A DNA stretch of 55,816 nt from Bacteroidetes bacterium 46-16 (GTDB taxonomy: Bacteria > Bacteroidota > Bacteroidia > Chitinophagales > Chitinophagaceae): positions 34,901-90,716 of the forward strand of contig MKUN01000023.1 of the NCBI GenBank assembly GCA_001897835.1, read 5' to 3'. Below are positions 16,490 through 27,200 of this stretch, in pieces. Position 1 is the first letter of the stretch. The number at the start of each line of letters is the position of its first letter. The notes beneath the pieces are model-generated. The model was not told the DNA's origin. It saw nothing but the letters and a program-made list of their open reading frames with translations, and ran no database searches. Both the position numbers and the translations under genes were made by a program.

Positions 16490-17737
16490 TTAGTTGGCGG
16501 CTGTTTTTTTCCTGTAAAATAATGTATTGCTGTTCCCGCTGCGCAAAACTTTGGCGGCTGTTTCCTGCAGGGAGGCGGGGGTAACGGCCTGGTAGCGGCC
16601 CAGTTCATCATTTATGAGATTTGCATCGCCCAGCAGTTCATAAAAGGCGAGGTTATTGGCGCGCGATAGCAGGGCCATATCCTCAAATTCAATCATGGCC
16701 TCTATTTTATTTTTTGCCTTCTGCAACTCCTCGGTTGTAACACCTTCGTCTATCAGTAATTGCATCTCGCGCTCTACGGCTGCATTGGCATCTTCAATAT
16801 TTTTGCCTTCCACTATTTTGCCTTCCACCACCAGCAGGCCGGGGTCGAGGCTGCCGGTCTGGTAACAACTTATATTGCTGAATAGTTGCTCTTCCTTTAC
16901 CAGTTTCTGGTACAGGCGCGATGCAAAGCCATTGCCCATTATTTCGGTGATGAGGTCGGCGGCATAATAGCCGGGAGAGAGACGCTCATTGATATGCCAT
17001 GCTTTGTACAGGGCATCGAGGGGCACGTCGGCATATACCGTTTCAATTCGTGCAGCCTGCTGGGCAGGTTCTGCAGGCACGCGGCGTATATACTTATCGC
17101 CGGCAGGTATAGGACCAAACCATTTTTCGGCCAGTTGTTTTACTTCTTCGGTAGTGATATTGCCTGCTACACAGAGTATGGCGTTAACGGGGCGGTAATG
17201 CTTGAAGAAAAAATTCTTCACGTCACTTAGCTGTGCATCTTCTATATGCTTCAGCTCTTTGCCTATGGTCATCCAGCGATATGGATGCGTAGTGTAAGCG
17301 AGGGCGCGCATATGCTCCCATGCATTACCATATGGCTTGTTGAGGTAATGTTCTTTAAACTCCTCGCTTACCACTTTGCGCTGTACATCAAGACTTTTTT
17401 CGCTAAAGCCAAGCGAGAGCATACGGTCGCTCTCGAGCCAGAAAGCAGTTTCCATGTTTTTCAGCGGCAGCTGCACATAATAATTGGTTATATCGTTGGT
17501 GGTATAGGCATTGTTCTCTCCACCCGCCATTTGCAGGGGCTCATCATATTCGGGGATATTCACAGAGCCACCGAACATGAGGTGCTCGAAGAGATGGGCG
17601 AAACCTGTTTGCCCCGGGTCTTCATCGCGTGCGCCAACATCGTATAGTATATTGACGGCAACCATAGGGGTCGTTTCATCGCGATGTACTATAACTCTTA
17701 ATCCGTTCTCAAGTGTAAACCGGTCGAAATGTAACAT
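16490..17737 (-). CDS. M16 family (insulinase-like) zinc peptidase
   Basis: This 415-residue single-half M16 protein has the inverted zinc motif HLFEH in GFAHLFEHLMFGG (about residues 46-58) and the downstream ENNAYTTNDITNYY block, with a third metal-ligand region further on. The C-terminal half is the usual non-catalytic M16_C domain (AWHINERLSPGYYAADLITE). No signal peptide is visible, so the processing-peptidase-like enzyme appears cytoplasmic. The ATG at 17737 lies four bases after an exact TACCTTTG box. Confidence 0.93.
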   Translation of the reverse strand: MLHFDRFTLENGLRVIVHRDETTPMVAVNILYDVGARDEDPGQTGFAHLFEHLMFGGSVNIPEYDEPLQMAGGENNAYTTNDITNYYVQLPLKNMETAFWLESDRMLSLGFSEKSLDVQRKVVSEEFKEHYLNKPYGNAWEHMRALAYTTHPYRWMTIGKELKHIEDAQLSDVKNFFFKHYRPVNAILCVAGNITTEEVKQLAEKWFGPIPAGDKYIRRVPAEPAQQAARIETVYADVPLDALYKAWHINERLSPGYYAADLITEIMGNGFASRLYQKLVKEEQLFSNISCYQTGSLDPGLLVVEGKIVEGKNIEDANAAVEREMQLLIDEGVTTEELQKAKNKIEAMIEFEDMALLSRANNLAFYELLGDANLINDELGRYQAVTPASLQETAAKVLRSGNSNTLFYRKKTAAN

Positions 17738-17741
17738 GCCT

Positions 17742-17749
17742 CAAAGGTA
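17742..17749 (-). promoter_or_regulatory. TACCTTTG box four bases before the M16 start
   Basis: The minus strand reads TACCTTTG-AGGC-ATG. This exact TAnnTTTG element is so close to the start that transcription should begin at or next to the ATG. The -33 region is poor. Confidence 0.6.
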
Positions 17750-17843
17750 GGGGATAGGATGATAAAATGGTTAAGTAAAGGACTTTGTTCTTATTTGCAT
17801 ATAATTTTTATTAGTTTAAAGCCTGCGGCGTAAAAAGATCAAC

Positions 17844-19763
17844 ATGAAAGCAAGAATTTTTTATTTACTGGCCTTGGCCTTCTTTCCAGCCATTGTCTAC
17901 GCACAGCTACAAGGGCAGCAAAAAATCGACTCATTGCTGAAGGAGTTACCCCGGCAGAAAGATGATGCGGCCAAAGCGGAGATAGATCTATCTCTCTCCC
18001 GCGCCTACCAGTTTGTTGACCCGGCAAAGGGGATCGAATATGGGAGCAAGGCCTTGTCGATAGCTGAACAATTAAAGTCGGATAGTTTGCGGGCGCGCGC
18101 TGACGGTATACTTGGCCTCAGTTACTTTAATATGAGCGAATACGCCAAAGCGACCGAATATATGCAGGCGGCCCTGAAGATCAATAAGGCCCATGGGAAC
18201 AAAAAAGGACAGGCAGGTAACCTTAATGACCTGGGCATGGTCTATGGTGAACAGAACAATTACCCCAAATCGCTGGAGTATTTTTTCGAGGCATTAAATA
18301 TCAACGAACAGATAGGTAATAAAGACTGGGCGGGAAGAAATATGGTGAATATCGGCAACATATATCTTGATGAAGGCAACATGGACAAAGCGCTGGAATA
18401 CCATCAGAAAGGGCTAAAGGTCTTCGAAGAGCTGAATAATAAGAATCTCATTGCGATGATCACATTGAACATAGGTGATATCTATGTGAACATGAAAAAC
18501 TATCCTATGGCGCTCGATAACCTGAACAAGGCATTGCAGATGCTGGAATCGCTTGGAGCAAAGGCTGTGGAAAGCAGCTGTTACCTGAGCATGGGTAAGG
18601 TCTATACAGGACAGGGAAAAATGGAGCAGGCAATGGAATGCTATTTGAAAGGCAGGGATATAGCTAAGGAGTTCGAGGACAAAAGCCGGCTTGCGGCGGC
18701 TTATGGCTATTTAGGCGAGATATATTTTGACCTTTCAAAAGGATCGGGTAATAGGGCTCAATTATATAAGGCAAAGGCATATGCCGACAGTGCGATAGTC
18801 ATTGGTAATGAAATTGGCGACCTGGAAACATTATGGCAGAACAACCTCATATTATCCGGCGTTGTTTCCCTGCTGGGTGACTACAAAGGCGCATTTATTG
18901 CTCACCAGCAATATACTTTGTATAAAGATTCCATCTTTTCAAAAGATAATGCCATGAAGATAGGCAGGCTGGAAGCTAAAAGTGAGTATGATAAAAAACA
19001 TTTTGCCGACAGCCTGAAGAACGAGGAGGTAAAACATACGGCCTCGCTGAAGTTGAGGAACCAGCGAAGGCTCATATACCTTGGCGGCGCCGCTGTATTG
19101 GTATTGCTGGTGTTCATATATTTTATTGTAAAAGAACGCAGGAAATCGGAACGCCTGCTGCTGAACATCTTACCCTCTGAGGTAGCAGAGGAATTGAAAA
19201 GGAAAGGGGAGGCAGAGGCAATGATGTTCGATCATGTGACGGTATTGTTCACGGATTTCGTGAATTTTACGGCATTTTCGGAACACCTGAGCCCTAAGCA
19301 ACTGGTAGATGAACTGCATTCCTGTTTCAAAGCATTCGATGAAATAATATCCAAGTATAATATCGAGAAGATAAAGACCGTGGGTGATGCATACCTGGCC
19401 GTAGCCGGCTTGCCTGTGCTGGATAATATCCACGCAGCACATGTGGTAAGCGCCGCACAGGAGATCAGGGACTTTATGCTGCTGCGGAAAGAGCAGCGGG
19501 GCGATAAAACATTCGAGGTGAGAATAGGCATACACAGTGGTAGCGTAGTAGCAGGGATAGTGGGTGTAAAGAAATTTGCGTACGATATATGGGGCGACAC
19601 TGTGAACATAGCAGCGCGCATGGAGCAGAATGGTGAGCCCGGAAAAATAAATATCTCACAAACCACTTACGAACTGGTAAAAGACAAATTCAAATGTACC
19701 TATCGTGGTGAGGTAGATGCCAAAAACAAAGGAAAGTTAAGTATGTATTTTGTAGAAAGCTAA
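17844..19763 (+). CDS. Membrane-bound TPR class III adenylate cyclase
   Basis: This 639-residue protein should make cAMP. It has a signal peptide (MKARIFYLLALAFFPAIVYAQ), seven or so TPR units between about 40 and 350 (for example AGNLNDLGMVYGEQNNYPKS), a short coiled segment, one membrane helix near 409-431 (YLGGAAVLVLLVFIYFIV), and a C-terminal cyclase domain from about 455. The metal-binding Asp is in LFTDFVNFTAF (about 468) and the second in KTVGDAYLAV (about 513). Lys in EKIKTVGD and Asp in AYDIWGDTVNIAARM match the adenine-selective Lys/Asp pair of adenylate cyclases rather than the Glu/Cys of guanylate cyclases. The TPR part faces the periplasm if topology follows the signal peptide. 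Its stop overlaps that of pdxA. Confidence 0.93.
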   Translation: MKARIFYLLALAFFPAIVYAQLQGQQKIDSLLKELPRQKDDAAKAEIDLSLSRAYQFVDPAKGIEYGSKALSIAEQLKSDSLRARADGILGLSYFNMSEYAKATEYMQAALKINKAHGNKKGQAGNLNDLGMVYGEQNNYPKSLEYFFEALNINEQIGNKDWAGRNMVNIGNIYLDEGNMDKALEYHQKGLKVFEELNNKNLIAMITLNIGDIYVNMKNYPMALDNLNKALQMLESLGAKAVESSCYLSMGKVYTGQGKMEQAMECYLKGRDIAKEFEDKSRLAAAYGYLGEIYFDLSKGSGNRAQLYKAKAYADSAIVIGNEIGDLETLWQNNLILSGVVSLLGDYKGAFIAHQQYTLYKDSIFSKDNAMKIGRLEAKSEYDKKHFADSLKNEEVKHTASLKLRNQRRLIYLGGAAVLVLLVFIYFIVKERRKSERLLLNILPSEVAEELKRKGEAEAMMFDHVTVLFTDFVNFTAFSEHLSPKQLVDELHSCFKAFDEIISKYNIEKIKTVGDAYLAVAGLPVLDNIHAAHVVSAAQEIRDFMLLRKEQRGDKTFEVRIGIHSGSVVAGIVGVKKFAYDIWGDTVNIAARMEQNGEPGKINISQTTYELVKDKFKCTYRGEVDAKNKGKLSMYFVES

Positions 19764-20839
19764 GCCTCCACTTTCTCACCTTCACCTTCTTTTTCCTTTT
19801 CTATTTTACCGCGGCGTAAAGGGTTGGCTGTAGCAGCGGCATATTCCGAGCGACGCTTCAGCAAGTCAACACATTCAAAGATGGCCTGGAAAAATGAAGT
19901 GGTATCCGCAATATTCTTACCTGCGATATCGAAGGCTGTACCATGATCGGGCGAGGTGCGCACTATGGGCAGACCTGCCGTATAGTTCACGCCTTCGCCG
20001 GCAGCAATGGTCTTGAAGGGAACAAGACCCTGGTCGTGGTACATGGCCAGGGTGGCATCAAAATGCTTATAGCTGCCGTGTGCAAAAAAGGCATCTGCGC
20101 CATAGGGGCCGTAAACAAGATGCCCTTGCTGTTGCATGGCGTCTATCACGGGTTTTATGATGCTTTGCTCTTCATTACCTATGTGGCCATCGTCGCCGGC
20201 ATGTGGGTTAAGGCCCAGTACGGCAATTTTGGGTTTGTCGATACTGAAATCTTTGATCAATGATTCGCGGAGGATATTGAGTTTGGTTTGCAATACTTCT
20301 TTGGTGATGGCCGTGGCCACTTTGGCCAGGGGTATGTGTTCGGTAACCAGGGCAACACGTAGCATCTCGCTATAGAGCAGCATGACCACATCTTTAGCGC
20401 CGAATTTTTCTTTCAGGAAGGGTGTATGGCCGGTATAGGGGAAGTCGGGTATTTGTGTATTGGCTTTATGTATGGGTGCAGTCACCAGGCCATCGAGCTG
20501 GCCGTCTTTAAGACACTGTGCCGCTACCATCAGCGAGCGTACGGCATATTTGCCACCAACATCAGTAAGTACGCCGGGCTGAATAGGCACTTCTTCTTCC
20601 CAGCAGGTAAATATATTTACCTGTTTAGGATTGAGCTTGGTCAGGTCTTTGGTGCTTGAAAAGTTGAATTGATTATCGGGCACCTGGCGACGGTAGTAGT
20701 TGATCACCTTGTTGGATGTGAACACAACGGGTGTGCACAGGTCGAGTATGCGGTTGTCAGACAGGGTTTTGATAATGAGTTCCGGGCCTATACCATTCAG
20801 GTCGCCGGTGGTTATGCCTATTATTGGTTTTTCGTTCAT
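19760..20839 (-). CDS. pdxA: 4-hydroxythreonine-4-phosphate dehydrogenase
   Basis: PdxA oxidises 4-phosphohydroxy-L-threonine in the DXP-dependent route to pyridoxal 5'-phosphate. The 359-residue product has the N-terminal ITTGDLNGIGPELIIKTL, the LVTAPIHK block, NPHAGDDGHIGNEE with metal-site histidine, and the C-terminal RTSPDHGTAFDIAGK. It is somewhat longer than E. coli PdxA because of a Glu/Lys-rich C-terminal tail (KIEKEKEGEGEKVEA). The gene stands alone between the cyclase and the aminopeptidase. Confidence 0.95.
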   Translation of the reverse strand: MNEKPIIGITTGDLNGIGPELIIKTLSDNRILDLCTPVVFTSNKVINYYRRQVPDNQFNFSSTKDLTKLNPKQVNIFTCWEEEVPIQPGVLTDVGGKYAVRSLMVAAQCLKDGQLDGLVTAPIHKANTQIPDFPYTGHTPFLKEKFGAKDVVMLLYSEMLRVALVTEHIPLAKVATAITKEVLQTKLNILRESLIKDFSIDKPKIAVLGLNPHAGDDGHIGNEEQSIIKPVIDAMQQQGHLVYGPYGADAFFAHGSYKHFDATLAMYHDQGLVPFKTIAAGEGVNYTAGLPIVRTSPDHGTAFDIAGKNIADTTSFFQAIFECVDLLKRRSEYAAATANPLRRGKIEKEKEGEGEKVEA

Positions 20840-20902
20840 GTGCTTTGTGTACAGATTTTAGACTCAGGTGCAATTACTTACAGACAGGGGATACAATTTT
20901 AG

Positions 20903-22339
20903 TTAAACCTTGCCATAATGCAAAAGGAAATCGAGCAACATGCGCAGGCCATAGCCGGTGCCGCCGTATGTTTGATAGCCTTTTTTCGAATTGGCGAAAG
21001 ATACGCCTGCGATATCAAAGTGCATCCATGGGTAGCCGGTAAAGTATTCCAGGAATTTGCCGGCAGTAATCGCACCGCCACCGGGGCCACCGATATTTTT
21101 TATGTCGGCCACCTCCGATTTGATCATATCGCCGTATTCATCCCACAAAGGGTATTCCACCAGCCTTTCATACTGGCGGAAACCGCTGTCGCGGAAAGCC
21201 TGTTTGGTATTGTCGGCGGCGGTACCCATACACACAATGCCATGCTCGCCAACAGCTACTGCGGCAGCGCCGGTAAGCGTGGCAAAGTCAACAACCAGTT
21301 CGGGTTTGTAGCGTTTTGCCCAGTGCAGTGCATCGGCCAGTATCATACGACCTTCGGCATCAGTGTTCAGTACTTCTACAAAGGCGCCGCTATACATGGT
21401 TATTACATCGCCCGGTACATAGGCTGTTTCGCCGGGTCGGTTATCTGTGGCGGGCACAAGGGCTATGATATGCAGTGGTAGTTTTAGTTTGGCAATTGCA
21501 AACATGGCCCCGCTCACCAAGGCGGCCCCGCTCATATCGCTCTTCATCCGGTCCATAGAATTGGGGGTGGGTTTCAGCGACAGCCCACCGGTATCATAAA
21601 CTACCCCTTTGCCCACCAGTACAATAGGTTTTTTATTGATGGATTTTGAGGGCTTATATTCCATTACGGTGAAGGTAGGTGGCTCTTTACTGCCCCTGTT
21701 CACGGCCAGCAGGCCGCCCATTTTTTCTTTTTCTATCTGCGCTTTATTCAGCGTGGTCACTTTAAAGCCAGCTTCCTTGCCCAGGGCTGCGATCTCTTTC
21801 GCCAACTGCACCGCCGACAAATAGTTGAGGGGCTCATTTACCAGTGTGCGTACCCTGTATGCCGCATCTGTAATGATGGATAGCTGTTCCATTTCTTTAA
21901 CTGAAATAGATTTTGGTGCAAAGCTGATCGTTTTCAGGCTGTATTCCTGCTTCTTAGCGTCGGTCTTATATTTAAGGAACTGGTATGTAGCCAGTGCGAG
22001 ACCTTCGGCCACCAGGTAAGCAGCGCCGGGCATGCCGGAAAGGTTATTTATCGTTATCTCTTCAATTTTTTGTTTGTTGAGCGCCCCCTGCAGTTCTGCC
22101 CCTGCTTTCCGGAGCATTTCGCTGGTTTGCCAGTCGGTGTCTTTGCTTTTTACCAGGTATATGTAAATGGTACGGTTGTACTGGTTCACAGGTACCAGGA
22201 CGCTGTTGTTGCTGAAGGCTGCCCGGGTAAAGGCCACTTCGTTCTTGGCCAGTTCCGTTACCTGTTTCAGCGAATTCTCATTGTCGATTAAGTATAATTG
22301 ATGCTTTTTGGATGCTTTATTGAGTAGTTTGAATTCCAT
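20903..22339 (-). CDS. Leucyl aminopeptidase family (M17) metallopeptidase
   Basis: The 478-residue protein starts MEFKLLNKAS at 22339. The catalytic C-terminal domain carries VGKGVVYDTGGLSLKP, SDMSGAALVSGAM and the M17 signature NTDAEGRMILADALHW, giving the two-zinc site (Lys, Asp, Asp, Glu) and the catalytic Arg. The enzyme removes N-terminal residues from peptides in the cytoplasm. An upstream extension of the frame to 22426 overlaps the divergent ksgA start and is not used; the ATG at 22339 is supported by a TACCTTTG box four bases upstream. Confidence 0.93.
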   Translation of the reverse strand: MEFKLLNKASKKHQLYLIDNENSLKQVTELAKNEVAFTRAAFSNNSVLVPVNQYNRTIYIYLVKSKDTDWQTSEMLRKAGAELQGALNKQKIEEITINNLSGMPGAAYLVAEGLALATYQFLKYKTDAKKQEYSLKTISFAPKSISVKEMEQLSIITDAAYRVRTLVNEPLNYLSAVQLAKEIAALGKEAGFKVTTLNKAQIEKEKMGGLLAVNRGSKEPPTFTVMEYKPSKSINKKPIVLVGKGVVYDTGGLSLKPTPNSMDRMKSDMSGAALVSGAMFAIAKLKLPLHIIALVPATDNRPGETAYVPGDVITMYSGAFVEVLNTDAEGRMILADALHWAKRYKPELVVDFATLTGAAAVAVGEHGIVCMGTAADNTKQAFRDSGFRQYERLVEYPLWDEYGDMIKSEVADIKNIGGPGGGAITAGKFLEYFTGYPWMHFDIAGVSFANSKKGYQTYGGTGYGLRMLLDFLLHYGKV

Positions 22340-22343
22340 GCTG

Positions 22344-22351
22344 CAAAGGTA
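22344..22351 (-). promoter_or_regulatory. TACCTTTG box four bases before the aminopeptidase start
   Basis: The minus strand reads TACCTTTG-CAGC-ATG. It is an exact -7 match with the same spacing as at 17742 and 37411 and implies a leaderless mRNA. Confidence 0.6.
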
Positions 22352-22376
22352 GCAGTTATGTTGATAGATTAATAGG

Positions 22377-22409
22377 TTGAGCAGTTGAGAGCCTGATTTT
22401 ATACTTTTG
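22377..22409 (+). promoter_or_regulatory. Promoter of ksgA (TTG...TACTTTTG)
   Basis: TTG at 22377-22379 is followed after 22 bases by TACTTTTG at 22402-22409, an exact TAnnTTTG. The box ends 11 bases before the ATG, so the 5' leader should be only a few bases long and lacks room for a ribosome-binding site. Confidence 0.6.
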
Positions 22410-22420
22410 CATTTTACACC

Positions 22421-23179
22421 ATGCAATATACGCTAAAGAAAAGCCTGGGGCAGCATTTCCTGCACGACGAAAATATATGCCGCAAGATCGTATCGCAACT
22501 GGCCAATAAGCCAGGTATGCAACTGCTGGAAATAGGCCCGGGCGGCGGTGCCATAAGCAAATACCTTATCGAATTGCCGGGCATTGATTACAAGGCAATA
22601 GAAGTGGATGCGGAAAAGGTAGCTTATCTGTCCAAAACATACCCTGTATTGCAGGGCAAGCTGATACAGGAGGATATCCTGAAAGCCAATGCGCCCTTTG
22701 AAGGGCATTTCAGTGTGATCGGTAATTTCCCCTACAATATCTCATCGCCTATATTATTTAAAATACTGGAATGGGAACCGGAGGTGGATGAAGTGATCGG
22801 TATGTTCCAGAAAGAAGTGGCTTTAAGAGTGGCTTCCGGGCCGGGCTCAAAGGTATATGGCATCCTTAGTGTGCTGGTGCAGGCCTTTTTCAGGGTTGAT
22901 TATCTCTTTGATGTACATGAGCAATGTTTTACACCGCCGCCTAAGGTAAAGAGCGGAGTAATAAGATTAAGCAACCTTGGTAATCCTTATGGCATAACAG
23001 ATAAAAGGAAATTCATCAACCTGGTGAAGGCTGCATTCAATCAAAGGCGCAAGACCCTGAGGAATGCGCTTAAGGGCACATTGCCTCCGGAAGCGCTTAA
23101 CGATGAGGTGATGGGGAAAAGGGCCGAGCAGCTGTCTGTGGCCGATTTTGTAGCACTGCATAAGGAATACCAGCTATGA
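22421..23179 (+). CDS. ksgA: 16S rRNA dimethyladenosine transferase
   Basis: KsgA/RsmA dimethylates two adjacent adenines near the 3' end of 16S rRNA using SAM, a late step of 30S maturation. The 252-residue product opens with KKSLGQHFLHDENICRKIV and has the SAM-binding LLEIGPGGGAIS (about 37-48), an acidic adenosine-contact residue, and the catalytic NFPYNISSPILFK motif near 103-115. The helical C-terminal domain includes FTPPPKVKSGVIRL and AFNQRRKTLRNAL. It overlaps the next gene by 4 bp (ATGA), indicating translational coupling. Confidence 0.96.
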   Translation: MQYTLKKSLGQHFLHDENICRKIVSQLANKPGMQLLEIGPGGGAISKYLIELPGIDYKAIEVDAEKVAYLSKTYPVLQGKLIQEDILKANAPFEGHFSVIGNFPYNISSPILFKILEWEPEVDEVIGMFQKEVALRVASGPGSKVYGILSVLVQAFFRVDYLFDVHEQCFTPPPKVKSGVIRLSNLGNPYGITDKRKFINLVKAAFNQRRKTLRNALKGTLPPEALNDEVMGKRAEQLSVADFVALHKEYQL

Positions 23180-24111
23180 GCAAAGGAAAAGTATTGATCG
23201 CTGCACCTGTGCATGCAGTATTGACAGATGGCCTGATGGCAGCAGGTTATGAGCTGGTGACCGCAGAAAAAATAACGCAGGCAGCAGCTTATGAATTGCT
23301 GGGCGATTGTCTTGGCGTTATTACCTCAACAAGGTTGCAACTTGATAAAGACCTGATCGATGCAGCCCCTATGCTGCAATGGATAGGCCGTATGGGATCG
23401 GGTATGGAAGTAATAGACCTGGAATATGCGACCATAAAAGGTATACAATGCTATGCGAGCCCCGAAGGCAACTGTAATGCCGTGGCCGAACATGCGCTGG
23501 GTATGTTGCTAAGCCTGACCAAAAATATATTGGTAAGCAACGAACAAATAAAAAAAGGCCTTTGGCTGCGGGATGAGAACAGGGGCATAGAGCTTGAGGG
23601 CAAAACGATTGGGATCATAGGCTTTGGGCATACCGGCAGGGCCTTTGCAAAAAAACTACAAGTATTTGACATGCAAATACTTGCATATGATAAGTATTAT
23701 AATTTGGATATGCCGGCTTATGTGCAGCACTGTAATGACCTGGGGCCTCTTTATGCTCAAGCGGACATTGTAAGTTTTCATGTTCCATTGCAAAAAGATA
23801 CCATATACTACCTAAATGACAATTTTATTACAAACATGGCCAAAGATTTTGTGGTGCTAAACACGTCAAGAGGTAAGGTAATAGATACAAAGACACTGTA
23901 TAAAGGATTAATGACAGGAAAAATAAAAGGAGCTTGCTTAGATGTATGGGAAGAAGAACCGATAGAAAAGATGAGTGCAACGCTGAGAACATTGCTTGAT
24001 GAAATAGTGAATTTGCCTCAAGTGATCATTACCCCGCACATTGCAGGATATAGTCATGAAGCGTTATTTAAGATGAGCAAATGTTTGTTGGAAAAAATTG
24101 TCATGCGTTAG
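23176..24111 (+). CDS. D-2-hydroxyacid dehydrogenase (phosphoglycerate dehydrogenase-like)
   Basis: This 311-residue NAD-dependent enzyme has the Rossmann motif GIIGFGHTGRAFAKKL at about 154-169 and an Asp ending the second strand (AYDKYY). The catalytic triad is visible as Arg in LNTSRGKVIDT, Glu in DVWEEEPIEK and His in ITPHIAGYSHEA. It has the short form without an ACT domain. Phosphoglycerate dehydrogenase (serine synthesis) is the best guess, but substrate choice among D-hydroxyacids cannot be read from sequence. It overlaps ksgA by 4 bp. Confidence 0.9.
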   Translation: MSKGKVLIAAPVHAVLTDGLMAAGYELVTAEKITQAAAYELLGDCLGVITSTRLQLDKDLIDAAPMLQWIGRMGSGMEVIDLEYATIKGIQCYASPEGNCNAVAEHALGMLLSLTKNILVSNEQIKKGLWLRDENRGIELEGKTIGIIGFGHTGRAFAKKLQVFDMQILAYDKYYNLDMPAYVQHCNDLGPLYAQADIVSFHVPLQKDTIYYLNDNFITNMAKDFVVLNTSRGKVIDTKTLYKGLMTGKIKGACLDVWEEEPIEKMSATLRTLLDEIVNLPQVIITPHIAGYSHEALFKMSKCLLEKIVMR

Positions 24112-24217
24112 TAATATATTCATTATAAGCAAGTTTTTGGGAAAATATTTGTGTTAAGACACGCATTTTTAACAGGAATTTTTATCTTTACCGCCTTCTT
24201 TGGTTAAAAAATATTTA

Positions 24218-27200
24218 ATGCAGGATATGGCACGTACATTACGTTATCTATTTGTGTTGCTGTTTGTGAGTGTTGCAGGCAAAGCCCTGGCACAATCCGG
24301 TGAAATAACCGGTACTGTACTGGATGAAAAGAAAATGCCTGTAATAGGCGCTATAGTACAAGTGTCGTCGGCAGGTATCCAGCGTGGCGGTGCTGCCACG
24401 GATATTGATGGCAATTATGTTATTACCCCCCTGCCCGCAGGTAGTAATTACGAGGTAAAAGTTTCCTATACAGGTTATGTTACCAAAATAGTTAAAGACG
24501 TTGTGGTGCGTGATGGTAGCAGTACCAAAGTTAATCTTGGCCTGGAACTGAATGTGCACCAGCTTAAAGAGGCTACTGTAATTTCGTATAAAACTCCTCT
24601 TATCGAGATAGGCCACCCGCATGGTGTTCTGGATGCCAAAGACATCAAAAATACGGGTATCACCAATACCAGCGACCTCGTTGCTGTTGCAAGTCCCGGT
24701 ATACATGTGAATAAGGCCGGCGGTGAGTTGAACGCGTTCGGCGGTCGTGGTAATGCTACACAGTTCATCATAGATGGTGTTGTGGTGAACGGCGCCAACG
24801 TAAACCTGCCACAGGGCATGATAGACCAGATAGATGTATTGTCATCCGGCCTGCCTGCTAAATATGGTGATGCCACAGGCGCTGTGGTAAATGTTACCAC
24901 CAGGGGCCCTTCAAGAGATATACAAGGTGGTGTGCGTATGGAACATTCTATTGATGGATTTAACCACAATATGGCTTCTGTAAATGTATCGGGGCCTGTA
25001 TATAGCCGCAAAGACAGTGCCGGCAATAAGAAACCGATAGTTGGTTTCCTGTTCGGTGCTGAAGGATGGTATGATAAAGACAGGAATCCATTTTATACCG
25101 GTACATGGGTAGTAAACGATGATGTGCGCCAGGGTATTGAACAAACCCCGCTCACCAGGTCGCTAAACCAAAATGGTACTATAGTATATAAGAATAGTGC
25201 TGAGTATGTGACCAAGAGCCAGATGCACAATGAAAAGGTGCGTCCTAATGCTGCTATATTTGAAGGCAGGGCAAATGGCAAGCTGGATTTCCAGGTAGCA
25301 GATAATCTTAATATTACTGCCGGCGGTACCTTTAACTACAGCAAGGGCAGTAGTTTTGCTGAGAACAGCGGGTACAGGTCGTATGCAGCCCTGGCCGCAG
25401 ATGCGATCCCGCAGGATGTTAATACTGTAGGTCGCGGATTCCTTCGCTTCACACAGAGGTTTGGTAAAGGTGGTACGGATAAACAAAGCGTGATCCAAAA
25501 TGCCTATTATTCTATACAGGCCGACTACCAGGTAGAGCATTATAACAGGGAAGATCCAAACTTTGGGAAGAACATTTTTGATTATGCTTACGTAGGTAAG
25601 TTCGACCGCCAATATTCGCCCGGATATATCTATTCTTATGACGACAGTACGAAACATTATATGTACAGGCTCGCCGGTTACAGGTTCCCTGTAGCAGTAG
25701 ACTACGAGCGCTCTGACAAAAATCCTTTGCTGGCCAACTATACCAGCGAATATTATAACCTGAATGGTACCACACCTTCTGATATCGTTGATATCAGGGC
25801 AAATGGTGCGATGATGAACGGTGACATGCCACAATATGTATATGGCATATGGGCAAATACCGGTACTGCTTTGAATGGCTATTCATATAGCCATACTAAC
25901 CAGTTTGGTATAACTGCAGATGCCTCTTTCGATCTGATGCTTGGTAAGACCCGTCACTCCATCCAGTTCGGTTTATATTACCAGCAACGTGCCACAAGGG
26001 CATACTCAGCTTCAGCTAATCCGTCTGCACAGGGTACCAACTCTCTGTGGGAGGTAATGCGCTTACTACAGAATAATCACATTACCGACCTGGACCTGGA
26101 GCATCCGATGTACCGTGTTAACGGGAATGTATACACATGGGACCAGGTACAAGCCGGTACCGTGATCCCCGGTATATATGATACGGTATTTTATGAAAGA
26201 AAGGCCCAGCTTAGCGCTCAATCTACTTTTGACCGTAGCTTAAGGCAAAAACTTGGTCTTGATCCGAATGGTGTGGATTATCTGAATGTGGACGGTGTAG
26301 ATCCGAACATGCTTTCTCTTGACATGTTCTCTGCTGATGAGCTGCTGAACAGTGGCCGCCCTATGGTTAGCTATTATGGTTATGACTATACCGGTAAGAA
26401 AGAATCAGGGAACATTAACTTCAACGATTACTTTACTGAAAAGGATGCGAATGGCAACTTTACCCGCAGGATAGCAGGCAACAGGCCAAGCTATACAGCG
26501 GCTTATTTGCAGGACCATTTCAGGTATAAGGACATCGATTTTAATATAGGTGTGCGCATTGACCGTTTTGATGCCAATACCAAAGTGCTGAAAGACCCAT
26601 ATTCATTATACCAGGTAAATACTGTTAGCGATGTTCAGAGTGGTTCTGTAGGTGGGGATCCTCAAAATCCAAAAACACCCAGAGGCACAATACCTTCTAA
26701 TATGGGTAGCAACTATGTGGTATATGTAGACAACAATGCTTCGCAAAACCCGAACATCATCGGTTTCCGTAATGGCGATGATTGGTATGATGCACAGGGC
26801 AATGTATTGCAGGATCCTTCTGTGCTCACCGTTGCCAGTGGGGGCTTACCTCCTCAGCCATTCCTGAAAGATGCCAATACCAAGATAAACGACTCATCGG
26901 GCTTTGATGCCAGCACTTCTTTCACCGATTACAAACCACAGGTAAATGTAGCGCCCCGTATCTCCTTCTCTTTCCCTATATCTACAGTTGCCAACTTCTA
27001 TGCACACTACGATGTGATCGTGCAAAGGCCAAGGGGTGGCAGGAACTTTGCTACACCATATGATTATTATTATTTACCGCAAAGCTCAGGTAATATAATT
27101 GACAATAACGACCTGAAGCCCGAAAAAATGTTTGACTATGAAGTAGGTTTCCAGCAGGTGCTTACCAAACAATCGGCAATAACCATATCAGGCTTTTACA

